This document shows, piece by piece, positions 1 to 7,297 of a DNA stretch of 32,638 nt. The DNA is taken from assembly GCA_024408705.1 (NCBI GenBank), contig JAKSUT010000002.1, positions 1-32,638 of the forward strand, given 5' to 3'. Positions within the stretch are counted from its first letter, which is position 1; every line of letters starts with the position of its first letter. A program made the position numbers and the translations under genes. The stretch comes from a bacterium (GTDB taxonomy: Bacteria > Cyanobacteriota > Vampirovibrionia > Gastranaerophilales > Gastranaerophilaceae). The notes beneath the pieces are model-generated. The model worked only from the letters and a program-made list of their open reading frames with translations, did not search any database and was not told the DNA's origin.

Positions 1-1572
1 GTTCAGGAGGGCGAAAAGATTTTTAGTTATGAATGGCGAATTACCTACAAAAGTTTTCCTACTAACAATAAATTCTATCTAGAAACAAAAAAAGATATAC
101 CTGGAAAAGTAGTAAATGGTGTTCAACAACCATCTACACAAAAACTACAATACGAAATAGTTTATTGGAATAGCATAAAAGATTTTGATGAAGAAACTAA
201 AGCTACATATTTACCATTAACAAGAGAAAAGATGGAAGAAATAATTACGCCGATTGTTGAAAAATATTTTGATCTAAATGAAATTCCAGTATCTGTTTGG
301 ATGTCGGATCCCAATTATCTTATTCAGGATAGTATATCATTGAAAGATTTTGCGGAACACACGTACAAATATCCACCTCTTAGAAATATTTTTTCACTAG
401 CAGGCTTAGAATCAAATGACGATATCAATAGAAAAATTGATGAAATAGCCCAAAGTTCAAATTATCGCAAAAAATTACAAAAACAACTATCTGATAAAAC
501 AACAGAATACATGAATAAAAAATGGCCTGAACATAAAATATCTATTGACGTAGACATATCTGACGAACTAAATATACATGTCAAGGTTCAAGATAAAGAT
601 AATACAGATGCTTATCATAATATGGAAGAACGTAGTCAAGGTTTTAAACAATTTGTTTCCTTATTATTAAGTCTTTCTGTTGATAATAATACAGGAGATT
701 TAAAAAATAATTTAATATTAATTGATGAACCAGAAGTTCATATGCATCCATCAGGAGTCCGTTATATGATGCAAGAACTATTGGAAATTGGTAAAAATAA
801 TTATGTTTTTATAGCAACGCATTCTAATTTTATGCTTGACCGAAGTACACAAGAACGACATTTTCTAACAACAAAAAAGAGTGGAAAAACAAAAATCAAA
901 CAAATATTATCGACAGAAGACTTGAACGATGATGAAGTCTTGCAAAGCGCTTTTGGTATGAATGTTGTAAGAGACTTTGTTTCAAATAATAAACTATTGG
1001 TAGAGGGAGCTTCAGATAAAATATTATTACAAAAAGCTTTAAATAAAATTAAACCAAATAATTGTATAAAAATTACAAATGGTAAAGGTGATAATCTTTG
1101 TGCTGTAGCATCACTATCAGGTTATTATGAAATATATCCAATTGTAGTGGTAGATGATGATGAGCAAGGGAAAAAGATAAAGAAAGAAATAATAAAAATT
1201 GGTTCTAATTACTCAAATGAAACAGTTTTTACATTACGTGAATTGTGTGGAGAATTAAAAGATTGTGGAACAATAGAGGATGCTTTATCATTGGAATATG
1301 TCCAAAATAAAGTCAATGAAGTCTTATCTAAAAATAAAATTAGTGCATTAGAAATTAAAAATGATAGCCCTTTCTGTAAACAAATAAAGTTACATTTACA
1401 AAAGAATATTTCTGATGAAAATTTATCAAAAAAAGATAAAAAAGATAAAGTTGAAAATTTAATTTTAGAGATAAAAACAAAAATTTCAGATGGTTTTGAA
1501 ACAAAAAAAATAGATGAAAAAGCACCACTACTTTATAAAATAGCAACCAAAATCATAGAAAAATTTAATTGA
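1..1572 (+). CDS. OLD-family AAA ATPase with C-terminal TOPRIM domain (5' partial)
   Basis: The reading frame is open from base 1 with no stop, so the ATG at 232 is probably internal and the gene begins outside the window. The visible part has the ABC-type signature region (ERSQGFKQF, near 628-655), a Walker B (LILIDEPEVH, near 712-741) and a switch histidine (ATHSNF, near 814-831). A TOPRIM-like domain follows, with the glutamate motif LLVEGASDK near 994-1020 and an acidic VVVDDDEQGK near 1144-1173. The Walker A must lie upstream. This architecture is that of OLD/RecF-like ATP-dependent nucleases, which include phage-defence proteins such as GajA and P2 Old. It overlaps the next gene by one base (TGATG), so the two are probably co-translated. 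The family call is firm; a defence role is inference. A housekeeping RecF-like function cannot be excluded. Confidence 0.85.
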   Translation, partial: VQEGEKIFSYEWRITYKSFPTNNKFYLETKKDIPGKVVNGVQQPSTQKLQYEIVYWNSIKDFDEETKATYLPLTREKMEEIITPIVEKYFDLNEIPVSVWMSDPNYLIQDSISLKDFAEHTYKYPPLRNIFSLAGLESNDDINRKIDEIAQSSNYRKKLQKQLSDKTTEYMNKKWPEHKISIDVDISDELNIHVKVQDKDNTDAYHNMEERSQGFKQFVSLLLSLSVDNNTGDLKNNLILIDEPEVHMHPSGVRYMMQELLEIGKNNYVFIATHSNFMLDRSTQERHFLTTKKSGKTKIKQILSTEDLNDDEVLQSAFGMNVVRDFVSNNKLLVEGASDKILLQKALNKIKPNNCIKITNGKGDNLCAVASLSGYYEIYPIVVVDDDEQGKKIKKEIIKIGSNYSNETVFTLRELCGELKDCGTIEDALSLEYVQNKVNEVLSKNKISALEIKNDSPFCKQIKLHLQKNISDENLSKKDKKDKVENLILEIKTKISDGFETKKIDEKAPLLYKIATKIIEKFN

Positions 1573-1973
1573 TGGACAAGAAAAAATATAAAAAATTATG
1601 GATAATAGAAAAATATAATCAATATAACGATAGGAAATGTTTACTTGCTGTATTAGATTCCCGTTTAAGTTATGAGAAAGTAATCTTTGCTATGAAAATA
1701 TTAATAATGGGCGATAATAGTAACAATTTTGGTGAAATTTTAAATGTACATCATTATGCAAAAGATGAACTTGAATATCCACATCAATTTTTAAATTATC
1801 CTATTATTATAGTAGGAAATAGTCAATATTATAAAGCACCATATAGAGCATGGCTTGCTAATCTAAATTTAAAAACCGGCAAATATACCGATATTGAAAT
1901 CGCATTTAAAGAGTATCGAGAAAAATTTAATTTAATACATCTCAATCTCACAGTTAATTACATCTCGTTCTGA
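1572..1973 (+). CDS. hypothetical protein coupled to the OLD-like ATPase
   Basis: A 133-residue protein that I do not recognise. The ATG at 1572 overlaps the ATPase stop codon (TGATG); an in-frame TTG three bases earlier is possible but less likely. It has no signal peptide or membrane segment. It is rich in Tyr, Asn and Lys, with a central hydrophobic strand (PIIIVGNSQYY) and a C-terminal half containing aromatic/basic patches (YKAPYRAWLANL). Tight coupling to the ATPase/TOPRIM gene suggests a partner or accessory subunit. The gene ends 37 bases before the convergent DUF1796 gene. Confidence 0.7.
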   Translation: MDKKKYKKLWIIEKYNQYNDRKCLLAVLDSRLSYEKVIFAMKILIMGDNSNNFGEILNVHHYAKDELEYPHQFLNYPIIIVGNSQYYKAPYRAWLANLNLKTGKYTDIEIAFKEYREKFNLIHLNLTVNYISF

Positions 1974-2010
1974 GTGTTAAATTACAATCATAACTCAAAT
2001 TTTATTACTT

Positions 2011-2805
2011 TTATTTTATTTCTTTCAATTTAAATTTTATTCCCAAAAGGCATAGATACTTTATCTTTTTTGTACCATCATTGTTTACTGAAAAAATAAA
2101 TTTAATGATTTTTTTAATCTTTTTATTAATCTTTTCAGAAAGTTTTGGCTTATAAAACTTCACCTCAAAACCACACTTTTGAATTTCATTTTCAGTAAAA
2201 TCAATTAAATCAGTTTTATAATCAATAGATGCTTTTTCTTTCTTCTCTTTTTCATCAGCCCAATTCCAATCTTTACATGGCAATTGGCGATTTTTGATTG
2301 AAATATTTTCATTATCTATGCATATTTGGTTTTCACCATAATTCCATACCAACAATTTGAATGTGTTTTCTTTTCTTATTTTACAAAGCATATCGTATAA
2401 TTTATGCAAAATTTCATCTTCGTATTTATCCCAAATAACAAAGAATACAAAAGCTTCATCATTTAACGCTTCTTTAAAATTTTCTATACGCTTGTCATAT
2501 CTTTCTTTTAATTTATCTATATCCAAGCAATTTTTATCGTGCGGATAATAAGAACCTGTTTTTTCATTTCTTATTTCTTTTGTCTTTACATCAATTTTTA
2601 TTCCGTCGTAATAAAAACGAAAATCAGTTTCCAAATGATTTATCAAAACTTCTGCTGAATGACTTGCAAGGTCAAAAGGCATTGTCTTACGACCTTGAAG
2701 TTTTGTTTTTATCAAATAATATTCAGTCAAAAGAACTCTTGGAAAACAATTACTACCCAAACTTATTATTTGATATTTTTCTTTTTTATTAACTTTTTCG
2801 TCCAC
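2011..2805 (-). CDS. DUF1796 family protein (putative papain-like cysteine peptidase), copy A
   Basis: A 264-residue protein with the DUF1796 (PF08795) hallmarks: an N-terminal ISLGSNCFPR motif whose Cys is the presumed nucleophile, followed by a PFDLAS block (PFDW in other copies). A YYPHDKNC segment may hold the conserved His. The C-terminus is basic and ends in a hydrophobic-GIK-hydrophobic tail (CLLGIKFKLK), also seen on copy B and on the GT2 enzyme at 31378. The start used is GTG at 2805, with GGAG about 10 bases upstream; no ATG start is available nearby. It is the last gene of a three-gene minus-strand operon (4534 to 2011), 28 bases after the GT2 gene. The peptidase function is a family prediction only. 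Confidence 0.75.
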   Translation of the reverse strand: MDEKVNKKEKYQIISLGSNCFPRVLLTEYYLIKTKLQGRKTMPFDLASHSAEVLINHLETDFRFYYDGIKIDVKTKEIRNEKTGSYYPHDKNCLDIDKLKERYDKRIENFKEALNDEAFVFFVIWDKYEDEILHKLYDMLCKIRKENTFKLLVWNYGENQICIDNENISIKNRQLPCKDWNWADEKEKKEKASIDYKTDLIDFTENEIQKCGFEVKFYKPKLSEKINKKIKKIIKFIFSVNNDGTKKIKYLCLLGIKFKLKEIK

Positions 2806-2833
2806 GATTCATTAACTCCAGCTTAAAAACATC

Positions 2834-3709
2834 TTAATAATTAATTTGTTTTCCAAATATTATTAACACCTTTTCTTTTGGGTGCCATTTAAAACACGTT
2901 TTTTTCAAATAAACCATATATGCTAAAAAATTTCTTATACTTCTTTGAATAGGATTTTTATATAAAATAAAACAATTTTTCAACAATTCAGAATCTAATA
3001 TTTCTTTATTGTCAGGTCTTTTCAACTCTTTGCTATAAGAATCTTCATGCATTCTCCAATTTGTAAGCATTTCATCAATATAAAAAACATCATTTTTTTG
3101 AATAACTTGAAACCACAAATACCAATCTAATGAGGCTTTAATAGGAGAATTAAAATCTAATGTTTCTAAAATATCTTTTTTAACCATAACTGCAGAAAAA
3201 GTTGCCAACAAATTAATATTTCGCATATCTTTCAAAATATTAGTAGGAAATACCAATGAACTCAAAATCTTATCATGATTTCGTTTATAATCTTCAAGTC
3301 CTTTAACTCTTTCTTCATAACCAAAAATATTTACATCATTAAAAACCAATGCAGTATTAGGATTTTCACTAATAACTTTCGCTTTTTTTTCTAAATAATC
3401 AGGCGTGATAGTATCATCTGATTCTAAAAACGCAACATATCTCCCTTTTGAAAGTTTTATACCATATTGAATAGTTTGTGCTAAACCTTTATTAGAATTA
3501 TTTTCATGAGTATAAAGTTTTATTCTTTCATCTTTTTTACAATACTCACTAATAACATTCAAAGAATTGTCCTTTGAACCATCATCTACGATTATCAACT
3601 CCCAATTTTTGTAAGTTTGACAAAGAACACTCTCTATTGTTTCTTTAATATAATTTTCATAGTTATAACTTGCTGTAACTATTGAAATTAATTCATTATA
3701 ATCTTCCAT
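2834..3709 (-). CDS. family 2 glycosyltransferase
   Basis: A 291-residue GT-A fold enzyme expected to transfer a sugar from a nucleotide donor during surface polysaccharide or glycoprotein assembly. It has the canonical N-terminal SIVTASYNYENYIKETIESV, then an IIVDDGSKDNS nucleotide-binding block and a metal-binding FLESDDT (DxD-like) near residues 95-101. A WRMHEDS segment in the C-terminal half fits the acceptor side. There is no obvious transmembrane segment. It lies between two DUF1796 genes on the same strand, which suggests a joint role. No clear Shine-Dalgarno precedes the ATG at 3709. The donor and acceptor cannot be read from sequence. Confidence 0.9.
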   Translation of the reverse strand: MEDYNELISIVTASYNYENYIKETIESVLCQTYKNWELIIVDDGSKDNSLNVISEYCKKDERIKLYTHENNSNKGLAQTIQYGIKLSKGRYVAFLESDDTITPDYLEKKAKVISENPNTALVFNDVNIFGYEERVKGLEDYKRNHDKILSSLVFPTNILKDMRNINLLATFSAVMVKKDILETLDFNSPIKASLDWYLWFQVIQKNDVFYIDEMLTNWRMHEDSYSKELKRPDNKEILDSELLKNCFILYKNPIQRSIRNFLAYMVYLKKTCFKWHPKEKVLIIFGKQINY

Positions 3710-3772
3710 AAAATCATATTAACATAAAATTTCTTTTACAAAAAATATTCTATAAAAGGATTATTTAATTTA

Positions 3773-4534
3773 TTAATTATGATACTGAAAAGAAAGTATT
3801 TTTATTCCAAATAAATAAACTCTCATTCTTTTTCTTCCTTTAGAAACTTTAAATAAATAATCCTTAAAACTCTTTTTTAATTTTATTTTGGATAAAAATG
3901 GCTTACACGCATCATAATTACCAATTGCACCATCTTCTAAAAGATTAAACACTTCTATTTTATAAACATTTTCAGAAATATTTTCTATGTTTAATTCATT
4001 TGCTTTTAATTCTTGATTGTGTTCGACAATAGCAATATCAATAGTTGTTTTACCAAAATGTTCATTTATTTGTTTCATCAATTCTACTATTTCTTCATAC
4101 GGTATTTTTTCATCTTTATAGCACATATAAACCATTAAAGAATGTTTTGTATCTTTTAGTTTTTTTAATAATCTTTTAATTTTTCTATCAAAATTTGCAT
4201 TTACTATTTCATATCCTTCAGCAAGCTCTAAACCTTTTGGAAAATCATGTTTAAATACAATACCTGTTTTTTCATCAGTATAAACATCACACTCTTCCGG
4301 ATATTCTGTTACACCTGTCTTTTTTAGACAATAAAAAAAAAAAAAACAATCAAAATCATTACAAAGAAAACTCAATCTTGTAGTTATTGTTGAACATCCA
4401 AGCCAATCAAAAGGAGAAGAAAAAACTCTCAACTTTGCCTTTGTAAGCATTTCTGCATTATAGCAAGCCAACCCTAAAGAAAATATACAATCATACTTAT
4501 TTTTAAATAAAGGTAAATCAAGCGTTTTTATCAT
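3773..4534 (-). CDS. DUF1796 family protein, copy B, with a T14 homopolymer in the coding strand
   Basis: A 253-residue DUF1796 protein: FSLGLACYNAE near the N-terminus, SPFDWLG, and FKHDFPKG carrying the conserved His. The tail YLFGIKILSF resembles the C-termini of copy A and of the GT2 at 31378. ATG 4534 is preferred over the TTG just before it because AGGAG sits about 8 bases upstream. A run of 14 T (14 A on the + strand, 4333-4346) encodes the FFFF stretch after NDFDC. One base lost gives a stop within a few codons; one gained gives a stop after about 20. The gene could therefore be switched by slippage. It is the first gene of the minus-strand operon and is divergent from copy C. Confidence 0.75.
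   Translation of the reverse strand: MIKTLDLPLFKNKYDCIFSLGLACYNAEMLTKAKLRVFSSPFDWLGCSTITTRLSFLCNDFDCFFFFYCLKKTGVTEYPEECDVYTDEKTGIVFKHDFPKGLELAEGYEIVNANFDRKIKRLLKKLKDTKHSLMVYMCYKDEKIPYEEIVELMKQINEHFGKTTIDIAIVEHNQELKANELNIENISENVYKIEVFNLLEDGAIGNYDACKPFLSKIKLKKSFKDYLFKVSKGRKRMRVYLFGIKILSFQYHN
4333..4346. repeat. A14/T14 homopolymer inside DUF1796 copy B
   Basis: Fourteen consecutive A on the + strand, inside an open frame on the - strand. Runs this long in coding DNA are typical slippage sites of phase-variable surface-structure genes. Assembly error in run length is also possible, though the frame is intact at exactly 14. Confidence 0.9.
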
Positions 4535-4635
4535 CAATTTTTCTCCTTTTTTCTATTATACTTCAAAAACATCAACATATTTAAACAATTAGAAAAACTA
4601 TAAAACTTAATATCTTTTAATACACAAAATATTTA

Positions 4636-4644
4636 TGTTATACT
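4636..4644 (+). promoter_or_regulatory. extended -10 promoter of the DUF1796 copy C operon
   Basis: TGTTATACT matches an extended -10 (TGnTATAAT) 30 bases before the ATG at 4674. The -35 is poor (TTTAAT-like near 4616). It lies in the 139-base divergent spacer between copies B and C. A good ribosome site (GGAG, 4665-4668) follows. Confidence 0.5.
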
Positions 4645-4673
4645 ATTTAAAGACATAAATTGTTGGAGTATAA

Positions 4674-5408
4674 ATGTTTAATCTAGATAAATTACTAATT
4701 GACATAAAAGTAAAAATGACAAAAGTTGATGTTAAAAAATATGATAACATCATTTTTCTTGGATATAATTGCGAAACAGCATATCAATTTTATCGTTATT
4801 ATAAATTTGTAAATTCATCATTATTTGCTTGGACAAATGCCGTAGATATAAATAAAGCTTTAAGCCAACTTGAAAGAATTGGAACTGAAGATTTTGAATA
4901 TGTACCTGAATTTAAAATGTTTAAAGATAACGTAAGTTCAATTTGTTTCCATGGAAAAACTTCTATTTCAGATGATTTTACAGAAGAAGAATTAAAAGAA
5001 GTAATAAAAAAAGATTATACAGATTTGGTTGAACGTACAGCCTATTTAAAAGAAAAATTCAAAAAACAAATGGCTGATGGCGGAAAAAATCTTTTTATTA
5101 GAAAAATCAGAATGAAAGAACTTTGCGAAGATCCGCAAAAAGAAAATTTAGAACTCGAAAAATTATATGAATATATAAACACAAATTGCAAAAATAAATT
5201 TGATTTATTGCTAATAGTAGAAGAAAAATACAAAAATTTAATAACAATCCAAAAAGAAAATTTACACATTAGAGCGGTAAGAAATTTCAATTCTGATGCT
5301 TGCGTTATGGGTGATAGAAATCGTGATCGCTATGGTTGGGGAATGATTTTTCACGAATTTAGACCTATGAAAAAAACAAAGAAAAGAAAAAAATTCAAAT
5401 TTGAATAA
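4674..5408 (+). CDS. divergent DUF1796-like protein, copy C
   Basis: A 244-residue protein. The N-terminal block IIFLGYNCETAYQF aligns with the SLGxxC motif of the other copies, and SSLFAWTN occupies the place of the PFDW motif, with Pro-Phe-Asp replaced by Leu-Phe-Ala. The HDFP motif is not evident; a CFHGK segment may supply a His. It is therefore the most diverged of the four paralogues and may have lost or changed activity. The C-terminus is strongly basic (KKTKKRKKFKF). The ATG follows GGAG by five bases. It is the first gene of the plus-strand operon and is followed 46 bases later by copy D. Confidence 0.65.
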   Translation: MFNLDKLLIDIKVKMTKVDVKKYDNIIFLGYNCETAYQFYRYYKFVNSSLFAWTNAVDINKALSQLERIGTEDFEYVPEFKMFKDNVSSICFHGKTSISDDFTEEELKEVIKKDYTDLVERTAYLKEKFKKQMADGGKNLFIRKIRMKELCEDPQKENLELEKLYEYINTNCKNKFDLLLIVEEKYKNLITIQKENLHIRAVRNFNSDACVMGDRNRDRYGWGMIFHEFRPMKKTKKRKKFKFE

Positions 5409-5454
5409 ACTTTTCATATTGCCGAATAAAATTCAAATAAAAGGAAAAGCAAAT

Positions 5455-6228
5455 ATGTTTTTTAATAAAAAAAAATACGATTTCATATTTAGTTTAGGAG
5501 AGGCTTGTTCTTCAACCGAAGCATTAAGAAAGAATGAATTACAAATAATTTCAAACCCTTTTGATTGGATTGGTGGCCCAACATTAGAAGAAAGAATAGA
5601 TTTTATTTTAAACGATTTTGAAAACTTTTTAAATATTGAAGATTTAGAATCCTTAAATTGCACTAATAATCTAGCAGATTGTCTTTGTGATGTATATCAT
5701 AATAAAAAAAATGAATTTATTTTTAATCACGACTTTCCTGCAGGTATAAAACTTGAAGATAGTTTTGACAAAGTAAAAGAAAAATATAATCGCAGAATTA
5801 AAAGATTATATGAAAAAATCAACGAATCTAAAAATGTTCTTATATTGTATGTTGAAGTTCCATTTAATGAAGAGAAATTAAAAGACAATAACAGACTAAT
5901 TGACGGATTAGAAAAATTAAAAACAAAATTTCCAAATACAAAATTTGATTTTTTATATATCATTAACGACACTTCTTTTAAACCTATAAAATATAAAAAA
6001 GAAATTATAACAGATGAAATAACAAAAATATCTGGAAATTATAATCGACTAGATGAAAGTCTACCTATTCACGAAATTAATCATAAATTCTTCAAAAAAA
6101 TCTTAAGAAATTATCAACTAAAATTACCAATTTCTTATTTTATTAGAAAATTTGCAATTAGATTTTATATAATGTTCATCCCAAATAGAGATACAAGAAT
6201 AAAATTAAGAAAAAAATATCACGTATAA
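5455..6228 (+). CDS. DUF1796 family protein, copy D
   Basis: A 257-residue protein with textbook DUF1796 features: FIFSLGEACSSTE (presumed Cys), NPFDWIGGP, and FNHDFPAG (presumed His). I start it at ATG 5455 because AAGGA lies nine bases upstream and the protein then begins just before the conserved domain. The longer frame from TTG 5401 would overlap copy C. It resembles copy B more than A or C. The last third is basic and aromatic-rich and lacks the GIK tail of copies A and B. Its neighbours suggest a function in surface-glycan biology; the substrate is unknown. Confidence 0.75.
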   Translation: MFFNKKKYDFIFSLGEACSSTEALRKNELQIISNPFDWIGGPTLEERIDFILNDFENFLNIEDLESLNCTNNLADCLCDVYHNKKNEFIFNHDFPAGIKLEDSFDKVKEKYNRRIKRLYEKINESKNVLILYVEVPFNEEKLKDNNRLIDGLEKLKTKFPNTKFDFLYIINDTSFKPIKYKKEIITDEITKISGNYNRLDESLPIHEINHKFFKKILRNYQLKLPISYFIRKFAIRFYIMFIPNRDTRIKLRKKYHV

Positions 6229-6250
6229 TTTTTTGCAATACAAACATTCG

Positions 6251-6259
6251 TGGTATAAT
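6251..6259 (+). promoter_or_regulatory. extended -10 promoter of the epimerase gene
   Basis: TGGTATAAT is a perfect extended -10, 33 bases before the ATG at 6293. A weak TTGCAA lies at 6233-6238. It suggests the epimerase has its own start in addition to any read-through from DUF1796 copy D. Confidence 0.55.
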
Positions 6260-6292
6260 AAACGAAAGTTTTACATTTAGTATGGAGCGAAT

Positions 6293-7192
6293 ATGGAAAA
6301 CGTTTTAGTTACCGGAGGAGCAGGTTTTATAGGCTCACACCTTACAGACTTATTAATAGAAAACAACTATAATGTTATAATTTTAGATAATTTATCTACC
6401 GGAAACGAAACAAATATAAACCCTAAAGCAAAATTTTATAATATAGATATCAATTCTGAAAAAGTTGAAGACATATTTAAAGAAAACAAAATAGATTATA
6501 TTTTCCATCTTGCAGCACAAGCAAATGTCAGTTTTTCAACAAAATACCCAGATGTTGATGCTACTGAAAACATTTTGGGAAGTATAAAAATACTTAAACT
6601 TTGTAAAAAATATAAAATTAAAAAAATTTTATTAGCATCTACTGCCGCAATATATGGAAAACCTGAATATTTACCAGTAGATGAAAAACATTCTCCAGCT
6701 TGTTTATCTTGCTATGGACTATCAAAACTTACAATGGAACAATATACAAAACTTTTAGATGTAAATTACATAATATTCAGATTTGCAAATGTATATGGTC
6801 CAAGACAATCAGCTCTTGGCGAAGCTGGAGTTGTTGCAATTTTCTCAGACAAAATGAAAAAAGGCGAAGATATTACAATTGATGGTGACGGAGAACAAAC
6901 AAGAGATTTTATTTATGTTAAAGATATCACTATGGCTTGTTTAAAAGCTATGCAATCAAGCATTAAAAACACAATAATAAATGTTTCAACAGCAAAAGCT
7001 ATTTCTATTAACAATCTTTTTGAAATTATGGCTCAAATCTTTGATTATCAAAAAACACCAAAACACGGAGAAAGAAGATTTGGTGACATTCGCCACAGTA
7101 TTTTAGACAATTCAAAATGCAAGGAAAAATTAAACTTTGCTCCTGAAGTTAAAATTGAAGAAGGTCTAAAAGCGTTAAAAGAATACAATTAA
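6293..7192 (+). CDS. NAD-dependent sugar-nucleotide epimerase/dehydratase (UDP-glucose 4-epimerase type)
   Basis: A 299-residue extended short-chain dehydrogenase/reductase. The Rossmann NAD motif TGGAGFIGSH is at residues 7-16, DNLSTGN at about 32-38, the catalytic Ser/Thr in LLASTAAIYG, and YxxxK at Y141/K145. RPRQ-like and GDGEQTRDFIYVKD blocks are typical of GalE/WbpP-type C4 epimerases and related 4,6-dehydratases. The length suits the shorter GalE-like subgroup. It probably supplies UDP-galactose or UDP-GalNAc (or a similar sugar) for the nearby glycosyltransferases, for example the GT6 enzyme at 12881. GGAG at 6284-6287 supports the start. Exact substrate is not readable, so no symbol is given. 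Confidence 0.85.
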   Translation: MENVLVTGGAGFIGSHLTDLLIENNYNVIILDNLSTGNETNINPKAKFYNIDINSEKVEDIFKENKIDYIFHLAAQANVSFSTKYPDVDATENILGSIKILKLCKKYKIKKILLASTAAIYGKPEYLPVDEKHSPACLSCYGLSKLTMEQYTKLLDVNYIIFRFANVYGPRQSALGEAGVVAIFSDKMKKGEDITIDGDGEQTRDFIYVKDITMACLKAMQSSIKNTIINVSTAKAISINNLFEIMAQIFDYQKTPKHGERRFGDIRHSILDNSKCKEKLNFAPEVKIEEGLKALKEYN

Positions 7193-7297
7193 AAAACAAT
7201 ACAAATTGATTTATTAATTATTGTTAAATCTTTATAAAATTTAAGCACTTTTTATTATTCACGAAATTTCATTTCTTTGAATAATGGTGAATTGTGC

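Noticed and set aside
1355-1546. Phe/Leu-rich minus-strand frame that could look like a membrane peptide
   Set aside because: It is antisense to a Lys-rich coding stretch of the ATPase, which automatically yields Phe/Leu codons.
5401-5454. N-terminal extension of DUF1796 copy D from TTG 5401
   Set aside because: It overlaps the copy C stop, has no ribosome site, and the ATG at 5455 has AAGGA at good spacing.
7193-7297. Short inverted AACAAT/ATTGTT after the epimerase gene considered as a terminator
   Set aside because: Only six AT-rich pairs with a long loop; too weak to report.
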